Part shown: piece after piece, positions 25,907-35,000 of the stretch
How positions within the stretch are numbered: position 1 is the stretch's first letter
Layout of the letters: each line of letters begins with the position of its first letter
From: CALVGQ01 sp964369385
GTDB lineage: Bacteria > Bacillota_I > Bacilli_A > Erysipelotrichales > Erysipelotrichaceae
Assembly: GCA_964369385.1 (NCBI GenBank)
Contig: CAYJEY010000013.1
Location: forward strand, 1 to 58,315
Reading direction: 5' to 3'
Length of the DNA: 58,315 nt
Translations under genes and position numbers: made by a program
The notes under the pieces: generated by a model
Databases searched by the model: none
Seen by the model: only the letters and a program-made list of their open reading frames with translations
What the model was told of the DNA's origin: nothing

Positions 25907-25914
25907 TTTAAATG

Positions 25915-25945
25915 AAAAGGGAACTCAAGATGAATTCCCTTTTTT
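25915..25945. terminator. Bidirectional terminator between the surface protein and MFS genes
   Basis: AAAAGGGAA (25915-25923) pairs with TTCCCTTTT (25935-25943), followed by T on the plus strand and preceded by A4 that serves as a T tract on the minus strand. The two genes converge here. Confidence 0.9.
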
Positions 25946-25985
25946 GCACTCTAATTTTGCATTGCATAATTTGGTGGTACATGTT

Positions 25986-27149
25986 TTATTTTGTGTTAAC
26001 TCTCTTAAGTACAAGTTCATACATGACATACATCATGATTAATAAAACACCGATAAATGCAGGATATAATGAAAAGCTAATTGCTTTTCCAATCACACCA
26101 AATAAAGCGGGCATAATAAGTGTTCCTGTGTATGCACAAGCCATCTCGATGCCTGTTATGGCTTGGGAGTGGGTGTGCCCAAAGTTTACAGGTGTTGAAT
26201 GGATAATGCAAGGAAATACTGGTGCTGATCCAAGCCCAATGAGCGTAATTCCAATAAATGCAGTATATTCACCAAATGGAATGAAGAGTATGGCAACACC
26301 GCAGGCCATCAATGCACTACCTGTTCGAATCATTTGCGTATCATTATATTTCATCGCAATAAATCCACAAATTCCTCGACCGATAGTAATTCCAAAATAG
26401 AACAATGCTGAAAATCCAGCGGCAACTTCTGCGGCAATGCCACGGTTGTAGACAAGATAACTACTTGCCCAAAGTCCTGTTGTGTGTTCAATTGCACAGA
26501 AACAAAAGAAGGCAAAGGCAATTTGTTTAACACCTTTAATTTTTAGTAACTCTACTAAAGGTAGTGTTTGCGTATTTGGGTCTGCTGTCGTACTTGCCTC
26601 AACTTTTGATTTCCATATTGGACTACTCATAAAGATAATGAATGATAGCGTGATTTGAATAGCAAATAAAACAATATAACCAGATCTAAAGTTATGTCCT
26701 CCACTTAAGGCAGTGGCCATAATGTAAGGACCAAGTGTTGCACCTACGCCCCACATGCAATGAAGCCAACTCATATGTTTACTTTCAAAGTGAACGGCAA
26801 CATAATTATTGATGGCTGTATCAACACTCCCTGCACCTAACCCATAAGGAATTGCCCATAGACAAAGGAGGAAGAAAGAGGAGCTAGTTCCAAATCCCAA
26901 AAGGGCAATTGCTGTAATAAGAACACTAATAGAAGTAACGCGATGTACACCTAATTTGTGGATTAGCTTTGTACTATTTAGGCTAGATATAATTGTTCCG
27001 CCTGAGATAATCATCGTTATAATTCCCATATTTGAAATTGAAACCCCGAACTCCGTACTCATGAGTGGCCATGCAGAACCTATGACTGCATCGGGTAGGC
27101 CAAGACTAATAAATATAATGTAGATAAGCGCTAAAAGTATGCTAAACAT
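25986..27149 (-). CDS. Major facilitator superfamily transporter
   Basis: A 387-residue integral membrane protein with about twelve predicted helices. The N-terminus (FISLGLPDAVIGSAWPLMSTEFG) and the loop between helices 2 and 3 (KLIHKLGVHRV) fit the fucose-permease-like branch of the MFS, which often carries sugars. The second half repeats the pattern with ALFYFGITIGRGICGFIAMKYND. Substrate cannot be named. It is transcribed divergently from an AraC-type regulator only about 100 bases away, the usual arrangement of a transporter and its own activator. On the minus strand a GGGGG ribosome site lies just before the ATG. Ends at a bidirectional terminator. Confidence 0.88.
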   Translation of the reverse strand: MFSILLALIYIIFISLGLPDAVIGSAWPLMSTEFGVSISNMGIITMIISGGTIISSLNSTKLIHKLGVHRVTSISVLITAIALLGFGTSSSFFLLCLWAIPYGLGAGSVDTAINNYVAVHFESKHMSWLHCMWGVGATLGPYIMATALSGGHNFRSGYIVLFAIQITLSFIIFMSSPIWKSKVEASTTADPNTQTLPLVELLKIKGVKQIAFAFFCFCAIEHTTGLWASSYLVYNRGIAAEVAAGFSALFYFGITIGRGICGFIAMKYNDTQMIRTGSALMACGVAILFIPFGEYTAFIGITLIGLGSAPVFPCIIHSTPVNFGHTHSQAITGIEMACAYTGTLIMPALFGVIGKAISFSLYPAFIGVLLIMMYVMYELVLKRVNTK

Positions 27150-27150
27150 A

Positions 27151-27179
27151 TTGTATCCCCCATTTGAATTGATTATAAT
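27151..27179 (+). promoter_or_regulatory. Promoter of the AraC-type regulator gene
   Basis: TTGTAT (27151-27156), 17-base spacer, TATAAT (27174-27179). It lies within the divergent MFS/AraC intergenic region and covers the MFS ribosome-site region, so transcription in the two directions probably interferes. Confidence 0.65.
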
Positions 27180-27253
27180 ATTATCATCAAAAAAGCATGA
27201 AATCTAATATAAAAACACTAAATTATATGATTATTTCGCCAAGAGGAGGTATT

Positions 27254-28132
27254 ATGGATAAAATCTCATGTGGAATTGTGTTGGATGAAACACAAAAGGA
27301 AATGGGTTTAAAAGGAACTCAAGAACTCCCTGTTTCTATATTCAATGATAATCTAATTCTTGAACCAGTGCCCTATCACTGGCATGATGAAATCGAATTG
27401 ATTGTAGTGATAGAGGGACAAATGGAACTTGTTGTAGAACTAGAAAAACATGTGATTCTACAAGGAGAAGGAGTTTTCATTAATTCAGGACGTCTGCACT
27501 CATGTGCAGCTGTTGAACAAAACGAATGTGTTATTAAGTCGTTTGTATTTCATTCGCGTTTTATTTATGGAGATATCCAAAGTAATATGTATGAGAATTA
27601 CTTTCGTGAGTTTCTATCAGAGGGTTCAACTAGTACCTGTCACTTATCTAAATCAGGATGCAGTTTGGTATTGAATGCCTATGATGAATTTTTAAGAAAA
27701 GAATTTGCTTATGAATTTTTAGTTCGTCAAAAACTTACAGATACCCTTGTGGATATAATTAAAAATACTGAAAAACAAGAGTTAAAAATTGATTCAAAAT
27801 TAAGACGACAATTTGATCGATGTAAACTAATGATGACTTTTATTCAGCAGCATTATCAAAGTGAGATTAGTTTGTTAGATATTGCTCAAAGTGCACAAAT
27901 TAAAGAAAGTGAAGCTCTTCGTTGTTTCAAAAGTGCTTTGAAGACATCACCCATTAAATATTTGAAAAACTATCGCTTAGAGCAGGCTGCACTACGTTTA
28001 AAAAATACAAATCATGCAATTATACATATCGGCCTTGATTGTGGTTTTTATGAGATGAGCTACTTTGCAAAGAGTTTTAAAGAACATTATGGTTGTACAC
28101 CAAGTGCATATCGAAAAAACTACGAGTCATAA
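27254..28132 (+). CDS. AraC-family transcription regulator with cupin domain
   Basis: A 292-residue activator. The N-terminal half is a cupin sensor domain with the sugar-binding style opening PYHWHDEIELIVVIEG and VFINSGRLHS. The C-terminal 100 residues hold the two helix-turn-helix motifs of the AraC family, the second ending in the signature HIGLDCGFYEMSYFAKSFKE and HYGCTPSAYRK. Start is ATG 27254 after GAGGAGGT; an upstream in-frame ATG at 27197 has no ribosome site. It is divergent from the MFS gene, which is its probable target; the inducer would be a small ligand, perhaps a sugar (inference). Confidence 0.93.
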   Translation: MDKISCGIVLDETQKEMGLKGTQELPVSIFNDNLILEPVPYHWHDEIELIVVIEGQMELVVELEKHVILQGEGVFINSGRLHSCAAVEQNECVIKSFVFHSRFIYGDIQSNMYENYFREFLSEGSTSTCHLSKSGCSLVLNAYDEFLRKEFAYEFLVRQKLTDTLVDIIKNTEKQELKIDSKLRRQFDRCKLMMTFIQQHYQSEISLLDIAQSAQIKESEALRCFKSALKTSPIKYLKNYRLEQAALRLKNTNHAIIHIGLDCGFYEMSYFAKSFKEHYGCTPSAYRKNYES

Positions 28133-28133
28133 A

Positions 28134-28155
28134 AAGGAAGCTTGATGGCTTCCTT
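28134..28155 (-). terminator. Terminator of the diguanylate cyclase gene
   Basis: AAGGAAGC (28134-28141) pairs with GCTTCCTT (28148-28155). Read on the minus strand it is followed by TTTTT, so it terminates the leftward cyclase gene; on the plus strand it may weakly end the AraC transcript. Confidence 0.85.
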
Positions 28156-28157
28156 AA

Positions 28158-29267
28158 TTAGCTACTATAGTATGTTGTTTGATTGCGTCCGTTTTCTTTT
28201 GATAAATATAATGCTTGATCGGCGTGTGTCAACATTCCTTCATAATGTTCTTCATAACCAGGATTGTATAGCGTAACACCGATACTAAAGGTAACGCGTT
28301 GGTAAGGAGATTCTCTATGTGGAATCTTTAGAACTTTAATTAATTCATTAAACTCTTGTAAGAGAAGGTTTAATTTTATTTCGTCTTTACTTAAGAATAA
28401 CATGACAAACTCTTCGCCACCGTATCGATAAAACTTCACATTATAGTTTCTTTGGAGTGCAAGGAAACATTGTCCAATTTTATATAGGCAGTCATCACCT
28501 TTTTGATGACCATATGTATCATTGTAGTTCTTGAAATAATCAATATCCAACATTGCAACAGCGAATATTCGCTCTTGAGATTCTTTTGCCTCTACTCTGG
28601 CTAAGTCCTGGTAGAGCTTTCTGCGATTAGCAATCCCTGTAAGTTGGTCCGTTGTCGCTTGTTTTTCCATTGCTGTTTTTCTGGTGATATTGGATAAACG
28701 GTCTTGTCGCACAATTCCTCCAATTACCATCGCGAGTGCTGCAACTGTAGTGATGTGAACAAACTCAGCATAAAAAGAAATTTCAGTTTTAAATAAGTAG
28801 GCAACAATTAAGTAAATAACAGTTGAAGTAATAATATACAAATTTATATTAACACTTTTATCTGTATAAAGCGTGGCAATCATGAAGAGCACGACGATGA
28901 AATTTACACTGACCGCATCGGGTGTAATGAAAGAACAAATAACGATTGAATATAGGATTGCAACAGTATTGAAAATGTAGGTCATTCGCAAGACATTTTT
29001 CATTTTATAGAAATGTACTCGAATAAAAAACAAGCCACAAAATATAATGATCGCAATATAAGACCAGCGAACTGCATCTAATTCTGCACGTATGAATAAA
29101 TCTGAGAAAAAAGAGGTGATGAAACTCAAACCAAACACTAATAGAAAGGCCAAAGAAACAATTTCTAGTACTCGGAGATTTTCAGCATCGATTTCTTTTT
29201 TATTGGCTTGTAAATCTTCAGTTTGTTGAAGTAAGTTTTGATTTACATCTTTGAAAAAACGATTCAT
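28158..29267 (-). CDS. Membrane diguanylate cyclase (GGDEF)
   Basis: A 369-residue protein with about six membrane helices in the first 200 residues and a GGDEF domain in the last 165. The domain carries TTDQLTGIANRRKLYQDL, the metal/GTP-binding LDIDYFKNYNDTYGHQKGD, and the active-site signature RYGGEEF, so it should make c-di-GMP from GTP. The inhibitory site (RxxD five residues before the signature) is replaced by NYNV, so product feedback is probably absent. The membrane part is an unnamed integral sensor. The minus-strand ribosome site AAAGGAGGTG precedes the ATG. It is transcribed alone. Confidence 0.93.
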   Translation of the reverse strand: MNRFFKDVNQNLLQQTEDLQANKKEIDAENLRVLEIVSLAFLLVFGLSFITSFFSDLFIRAELDAVRWSYIAIIIFCGLFFIRVHFYKMKNVLRMTYIFNTVAILYSIVICSFITPDAVSVNFIVVLFMIATLYTDKSVNINLYIITSTVIYLIVAYLFKTEISFYAEFVHITTVAALAMVIGGIVRQDRLSNITRKTAMEKQATTDQLTGIANRRKLYQDLARVEAKESQERIFAVAMLDIDYFKNYNDTYGHQKGDDCLYKIGQCFLALQRNYNVKFYRYGGEEFVMLFLSKDEIKLNLLLQEFNELIKVLKIPHRESPYQRVTFSIGVTLYNPGYEEHYEGMLTHADQALYLSKENGRNQTTYYSS

Positions 29268-29423
29268 GCTACACCTCCTTTTTCCATATTATAACAAATG
29301 TAAGGAAAAATGAAACTGTAACTTCTATTTATTAAGATATAGCGAAAATCATATTATCGAAGTCCTATAAGGTTTTTGATTAGTACTAGAAAAAAAATAA
29401 AAAAATATGTATTATTTAAGGAA

Positions 29424-29440
29424 GGAAAATTATATTTTCC
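29424..29440. promoter_or_regulatory. Inverted repeat upstream of the ABC pair
   Basis: GGAAAAT / ATTTTCC (29424-29430, 29434-29440) is a perfect 7-bp inverted repeat with a 3-base centre. It lies about 28 bases before a candidate -10 (TATAAA, 29468-29473) and may be an operator (inference). Confidence 0.35.
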
Positions 29441-29491
29441 AAGTTTAAATAAAATTAGGTAGCATAGTATAAAAAAGAATGGGAGCTTAAT

Positions 29492-30187
29492 ATGGAATTA
29501 ATTGTTTCGAATTTGACAAAAAAGTATAATAAGAAAATAATATTAAATCAGTGTAATTATAGTTTTGTAGAAGGCAGGATTTATGCATTATTGGGAAGAA
29601 ATGGTGCAGGAAAGACCACTTTTTTCAATTGTTTAAATAAAGATGTAGATGCAGAAGAAGGAGAAATGACACTAGATGGTCAGAAACTGGGTAATGAGCA
29701 TATTGGTTATGTTGTGTCAACAATTGTAGTCCCTGAGTTTTTAAGTGCGCGAGAATTTATTGATTTTTTTATTGAGGCAAATAAAGATGAAATTCAAGAT
29801 TTAAAAACGGCAGATGAATACTTAGAAATGGTGCTCATTCAAGAAGAGGATCGTGATCGCTTAATTAAAGACTTTTCACATGGAATGAAAGTAAAGGTAC
29901 AGATGTTAGTTAATATTATGATTAAGCCTCAAGTTTTACTGTTGGATGAACCACTTACCTCTTTGGATGTCGTTGCCTCAGAAGAGATGAAGAAGCTGTT
30001 TCGATTACTTTCAAAACATCACATTATTATTTTATCAACACATATTATGGAGTTAGCATTAGACTTATGTGATGAAATTGTATTATTGAGTGAGGGGCAA
30101 CTGATGAAGGTTGACAGTGAGGATCTAAATGATGCACAGCTTAAAGAAAAAATCATCGCTAAGTTAAAGGGCGAGTCATATGAGTAA
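29492..30187 (+). CDS. ABC transporter ATPase
   Basis: A 231-residue ATPase. Walker A is GRNGAGKT (35-42), Walker B VLLLDEPLTSLD, H-loop ILSTHIMELA. The signature motif is the variant FSHGMKVKVQM, with SHGM in place of LSGGQ, as seen in ABC-2-type exporter ATPases. It overlaps the downstream permease gene by 8 bases, so the pair is translationally coupled. Substrate unknown; immunity, peptide or lipid export are possible. RBS GGGAG is 9 bases before ATG 29492. Confidence 0.92.
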   Translation: MELIVSNLTKKYNKKIILNQCNYSFVEGRIYALLGRNGAGKTTFFNCLNKDVDAEEGEMTLDGQKLGNEHIGYVVSTIVVPEFLSAREFIDFFIEANKDEIQDLKTADEYLEMVLIQEEDRDRLIKDFSHGMKVKVQMLVNIMIKPQVLLLDEPLTSLDVVASEEMKKLFRLLSKHHIIILSTHIMELALDLCDEIVLLSEGQLMKVDSEDLNDAQLKEKIIAKLKGESYE

Positions 30188-31736
30188 GGAAGCAAGCATA
30201 CTTCGTCGTGTTCGCTTTGCGATTGGTGTCAATCACTTTGTCACAATTTTGCGTAGTATACCTCTCATAAAATCCATAATACCTTATGATTTTATGAGGT
30301 CCAAATCAACTAAATCGATACTTGGTAAAATTGTTTTTGTTCTACTTTTCACATGGCAGGTATTCAAGAAAGTAATGTATTTTGGTTTTGTATATGCACT
30401 ATTAGAGTTTGTGTTTGGAGGGTTTAGTGCTGCGAAATTATATCAAGCAATGATTGCGCTCACTATTTGCGGTGCACTTGGGAATTCGCCTTTATTGTCA
30501 TATGATGAAATTGTAGAAACTGTGGTACTGTTTCTTCGCGTAGATGGCAAAAAAACAATATTAAGCATGGTGTACTCTAACGCACTTCATCTTGTGATTG
30601 CGCTAATCCTCTGTGTGTGTTCAAAGCTGCCGCTTATCCCTTTTGCGCTCGTTACAACACTCATGATTGCAATGAAGATAGCGCTGCCGGCATTGGTGTT
30701 GAAAATTTATACACTTACAGGTCAAATGTATAGCAATGCAAACATTAAGGCGGCACTTCCAAGTCTTAGTTTAATCGTCATTAGTTTCGCACTCATGTAT
30801 TATGGGATGGTTATGCCAGAATGGGTAATGATCGTTGTGGTTTTATTCAGTGTTATTGGGGCGATTGTGGGCTTAAATTATTTATATCGATTCGATGATT
30901 TTTTAGGGGTAATCAAAAATACATATGCACTTATGCAAGGTTTTAAAGCAAATAAGTCAACAATGGAGTTCGTAGCTAGAGAAAACTATGTAAAAAAAAT
31001 AAGTGATGATGGAAACATAATTTCAAGGAAAAAAGGGTATGCAAGATTCAATGAGATTTTCTTTCGTCGTCATCGACGATTAATCTCGAAAAACTATAAT
31101 CTGATTTCACTCTTTCTTTTAGCTGTAGTGGTTCTGTCATTTTTTGGCATAAATGTAAGTTCAGTATTTAAAGAAATACTTTATATTGGGTTGAGTGAAT
31201 CACTAGGCTTTGTGTTGATTCTAGCTTATTTCCTTAATACATTTACACAGGTAACGCAGATAATGTTCATGAGCTGTGATGTGACAATGTTAGGATATAA
31301 TTTTTATCGTAAACGTAAAGTTATTTTAAAACTATACATGGAGCGATTAAAAACATTAATTTATTTGAGCTTAAAGCCAGCAGGCATATTAGCTGCAGGC
31401 TATACCTTACTTCTTTATAGTTGTAGTCCAAATGTGATACTACAAGATCTTGTGCTGGGATCAATGTGCATTATTTTTTGGATGATTTTCTTTTCTATCC
31501 ATAGTTTAACAATGTATTATTTATTGCAACCTTTCAACAAAATGCTTAAGCAGAAATCATTTGTCTACTCTATTGCTTCTACATTAACTTATCTTGTGTG
31601 CTACAGCATATCTCAGATAACGATGGAATTGAGTTCATTTGTGAATGTTAGTATCATTTTTTGTGTGATTTATATATTAGCCTCAGCAATACTTGTGTAT
31701 TTATTTGCACCAAAAACATTCTGTTTAAAAAAATAG
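30180..31736 (+). CDS. ABC transporter permease, multi-helix, unassigned family
   Basis: A 518-residue hydrophobic protein with about ten to twelve membrane helices and basic loops. It starts inside the ATPase gene and must be its membrane partner. I do not recognise a named permease family: there is no MacB outer domain and no short ABC-2 six-helix layout; the doubled length suggests two six-helix halves. A basic stretch (ISRKKGYARFNEIFFRRHRR) sits between the halves on the predicted cytoplasmic side. Function unknown. No clear terminator is seen after the stop; the next 270 bases are A+T-rich. Confidence 0.75.
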   Translation: MSKEASILRRVRFAIGVNHFVTILRSIPLIKSIIPYDFMRSKSTKSILGKIVFVLLFTWQVFKKVMYFGFVYALLEFVFGGFSAAKLYQAMIALTICGALGNSPLLSYDEIVETVVLFLRVDGKKTILSMVYSNALHLVIALILCVCSKLPLIPFALVTTLMIAMKIALPALVLKIYTLTGQMYSNANIKAALPSLSLIVISFALMYYGMVMPEWVMIVVVLFSVIGAIVGLNYLYRFDDFLGVIKNTYALMQGFKANKSTMEFVARENYVKKISDDGNIISRKKGYARFNEIFFRRHRRLISKNYNLISLFLLAVVVLSFFGINVSSVFKEILYIGLSESLGFVLILAYFLNTFTQVTQIMFMSCDVTMLGYNFYRKRKVILKLYMERLKTLIYLSLKPAGILAAGYTLLLYSCSPNVILQDLVLGSMCIIFWMIFFSIHSLTMYYLLQPFNKMLKQKSFVYSIASTLTYLVCYSISQITMELSSFVNVSIIFCVIYILASAILVYLFAPKTFCLKK

Positions 31737-31947
31737 AAGCCTTTTGATTAATAAGTAACGAAAAATATATTGATGTATCAATAAAATTTTAATGTATAGA
31801 TTAATCATCTTGAAATTTCCTTATCTTTTTGCAAGTACAAAATAGATGAAGGAATTTTTATTTTGCAGACGGAAGTGATGATTAGAAGGTAAAAAGTTAA
31901 AAAAAATGAAAAATTTAACCAAAAACTGTAAAAAATAAATCTAAATA

Positions 31948-31956
31948 TGATAAACT
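31948..31956 (+). promoter_or_regulatory. Extended -10 promoter for the 1372-residue surface protein
   Basis: TGATAAACT fits the extended -10 pattern, 52 bases before ATG 32008. A small hairpin CATCG / CGATG (within 31969-31984) precedes the ribosome site. The gap from 31737 to 31947 holds nothing else I can support. Confidence 0.5.
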
Positions 31957-32007
31957 CAATCCATAGTATCATCGATTAGGCGATGTTCAATGAAGAGGGA
32001 GAGAAAA

Positions 32008-35000
32008 ATGAAACGACAATTAAAACGATTTATTGCGGTTTTTAGTGTACTAGCTTGTTTACTTACGATATTACCAGCTAGTCCGATGAATGTTTTTGCA
32101 GATGAGTTAAATCCAAATTTAGCACAATATGAAAAAACATATGATGGGAATGTATTAGAAATACCACAACTAGGGGACCTTGTGAAGGGAAGTATAGTAG
32201 CACAAGTAGATAACGCAGATATAAATCGTTATTTAAGTAGTGCGATTAAAGCAGCGATCAACACGGTCGATTTTTCGTCGATTAGTTTAGCTGAATTGGC
32301 TGCAGGAAAAAGTGTTGCAGGATTTACAATTCAACTTATGGGGCATGATCAAAAAGCAGCAAGTACAAGTCCATATACTGCCAACATTAGCGTGATATTT
32401 GGTCAAGGATTTCTTAGCTATGATTTTGGTGTTTTTCCACTTTATCAATATACAATTAATCCAAAACCACTACAAGTTGTGGTGAGTGATATGGAAATTC
32501 AGGCAGGAAGCGCTATTCCACAAGATAGCTTCTATAATTTTACTGTTCAAAGTGGAATTGCAGGAGAAAGTATTACTTACACAGGAGTTCCAACTTTTAC
32601 AACAACATATACAGAATCAAGTGTAGAGGGAGAAATTGAAACAATCTCAATTTCTAGTGTAGGAAGTTTAGATACATCAAATTCAAATTATACATTCACT
32701 GGAGCAGATTTGAGCTCACAAGCTAACTTAACTGTGACAAAAGCAGCAAATTTTGTGAAGGAAGTGACGTTGACGCAGGCACCAAACCTTACATATCAAG
32801 CAACGGATGTCACTGCACAAGTTAAAGCTCAATTTATAAGCGATATGAAATCAATGATAATAGCGAGTTATCCAGAATTTGCAACTATTTTTTCAGCTGT
32901 AAGTGATGAAGTACTTGCAAGTTTAATTGTCGTAAATCAAAGCGGGAATGTAAGAGATGCTCAAACATACGAATTAGCGATGGACTTAACAAGTCAAATT
33001 ACAGGAATGCCAAATGTGGGGGATTATGATAGTTATAGCTTCCATGTTAAACAAGCACTTAATGTAGAAAAATATAGTGGTATTCAAATCTATATCAACA
33101 ATAAAGTTGGGGATGTAGTGACAAATAGTACAAACTATAAAATTATAAAAGCGAGTGAGTTAAATCAAGCAGAAGCGGACTTACTTGATTATTATGTAGT
33201 AATCGATGATGCAAATGTTGATGATGCAATAGTTAATGAGCTAAACCAAGGAAGCTTTGAGTTGAGTGTGACAAACACAACAAACATCATTGGATTATTT
33301 AAAGAATCAACAGTGGGTGCTAATTTTACGTCTTCTGCTTCTTCAAATTATGAATTTACTGTACATACTGGAAAGTATTATTCAGGGGATTTAATTGATG
33401 ATTTAATTGCAGGAGTTGAAAATGAGTTGGGGAATGCAATCAGCCAGTTTATTGATATTCCGGTTGATTTAGGTAGTCTAAATAAAAAATATGATGGTAA
33501 TGCATTTGCAAATGTAGATGAAGAAACAATGAATGAATTCTCAAATGAAGCACTTGACTCTTTAATGGGTGTGTTGGATAACCTACAAGGTGGATTAAGT
33601 TCTACAAATTTACCAGATGAAATTTCGATTCCAAGTATTCCAGGATCAATTGATATTGCAGGAGTAAATGTAGAGTTAGAAGGTGAAGTTGCTGATCAAA
33701 TTAACCAAGTGATTCAGCAAATTAATGGTGCACTAACTACAGTGAACCAAGGGTTTGATACGGCACAATCCTTCATTGATTATTTAGAGGGATTAGGAAA
33801 CGGTGATATTTCGATTCGTGTAGAAGAAATTGGTGCAGGACTTGCGAATACAATCGAAGTAAGTGATAAAACAACATTGGATGTGTATGTAGATATTACA
33901 CTTGTGATGAATGCAGCTGACTTATTAGAAAATATTGATTTAGATGACAGTATCAAAAATATCATTTCGAAATTTTTTGATTATGATGTAACGTTGACTA
34001 TTCCTTTACATGTAGCAACAGCCGATTTTGGTGTAGATCCTCTTCCAGTTACAATTTATTATTCTGAAGAAGTGAATAATTCAGAATTTGTGAACAATGC
34101 AGGTGTATTTGATATGATTGACCCTGCGATTATAGAGGCTCAATTTACAAATGATCACTATGTTGTGGTGAATCCACTTTATTACTATTTCTTAAGTGAT
34201 GAAGTTAAAGCAGCATTGAGTGCTGATGTGTTAGATACAATTAGCCAATCAACACTTAATGAGAACTATGAGGTAACAATTTTAAAAATGAGTGAAGATA
34301 CAATCTTTGGTGCACTTGTAGAAGATATCAAAGATGGACTTGACTTTATAGAGGGTGAAATTGATAAAGTAAAAGAAGAAATTGAAAAACTAGATCAATT
34401 ATTAACTGATGTAAAAGATTTAACTAAAGAAGAGTTAGAGCAATTATTGGGACAACTTGAAGATTTATATGAAAAGTTAGAAGATTTAGAAAATGCTGTT
34501 GATGAAAAAATTGATGATTTATTAGAAAAAGCAGATCAAATGATTGATCGACTTGAACCAGTTTTAGGAGAAGCTTTTGAGGATATTAATGATATTAAGC
34601 AAGCGATTGAAGATTTACTTGATGGTAAATTCAATGATATTATTCGTGATCAATTTAAAAATAAATTGGATCAACTCAAAGAAAAGCTAGAAGCAGTATT
34701 AGATGAAGCAATTTCAGATGCACTTGAAAATTTGGGTCTAGATGAAAAATTAAGTGATTTATTAGAACAGTTTGAAACTGATATCAATGGTTTTATGGAT
34801 TCAGTTAATAATCAATTACCGTTAGTTAGTGATTTAGGTGGTTTATCAAAACAATATGATGGAACATCATTTGACGTAAATGACGATGAAATCATCCAAA
34901 ACTTAATCGATGCAACAGCATTATTAAAAAATGAAGTTGATCAATACCAAATTACTGCTTTATCTCAAGTAGATTTGGGTGAGTGGCTTGTGTCTACAAT

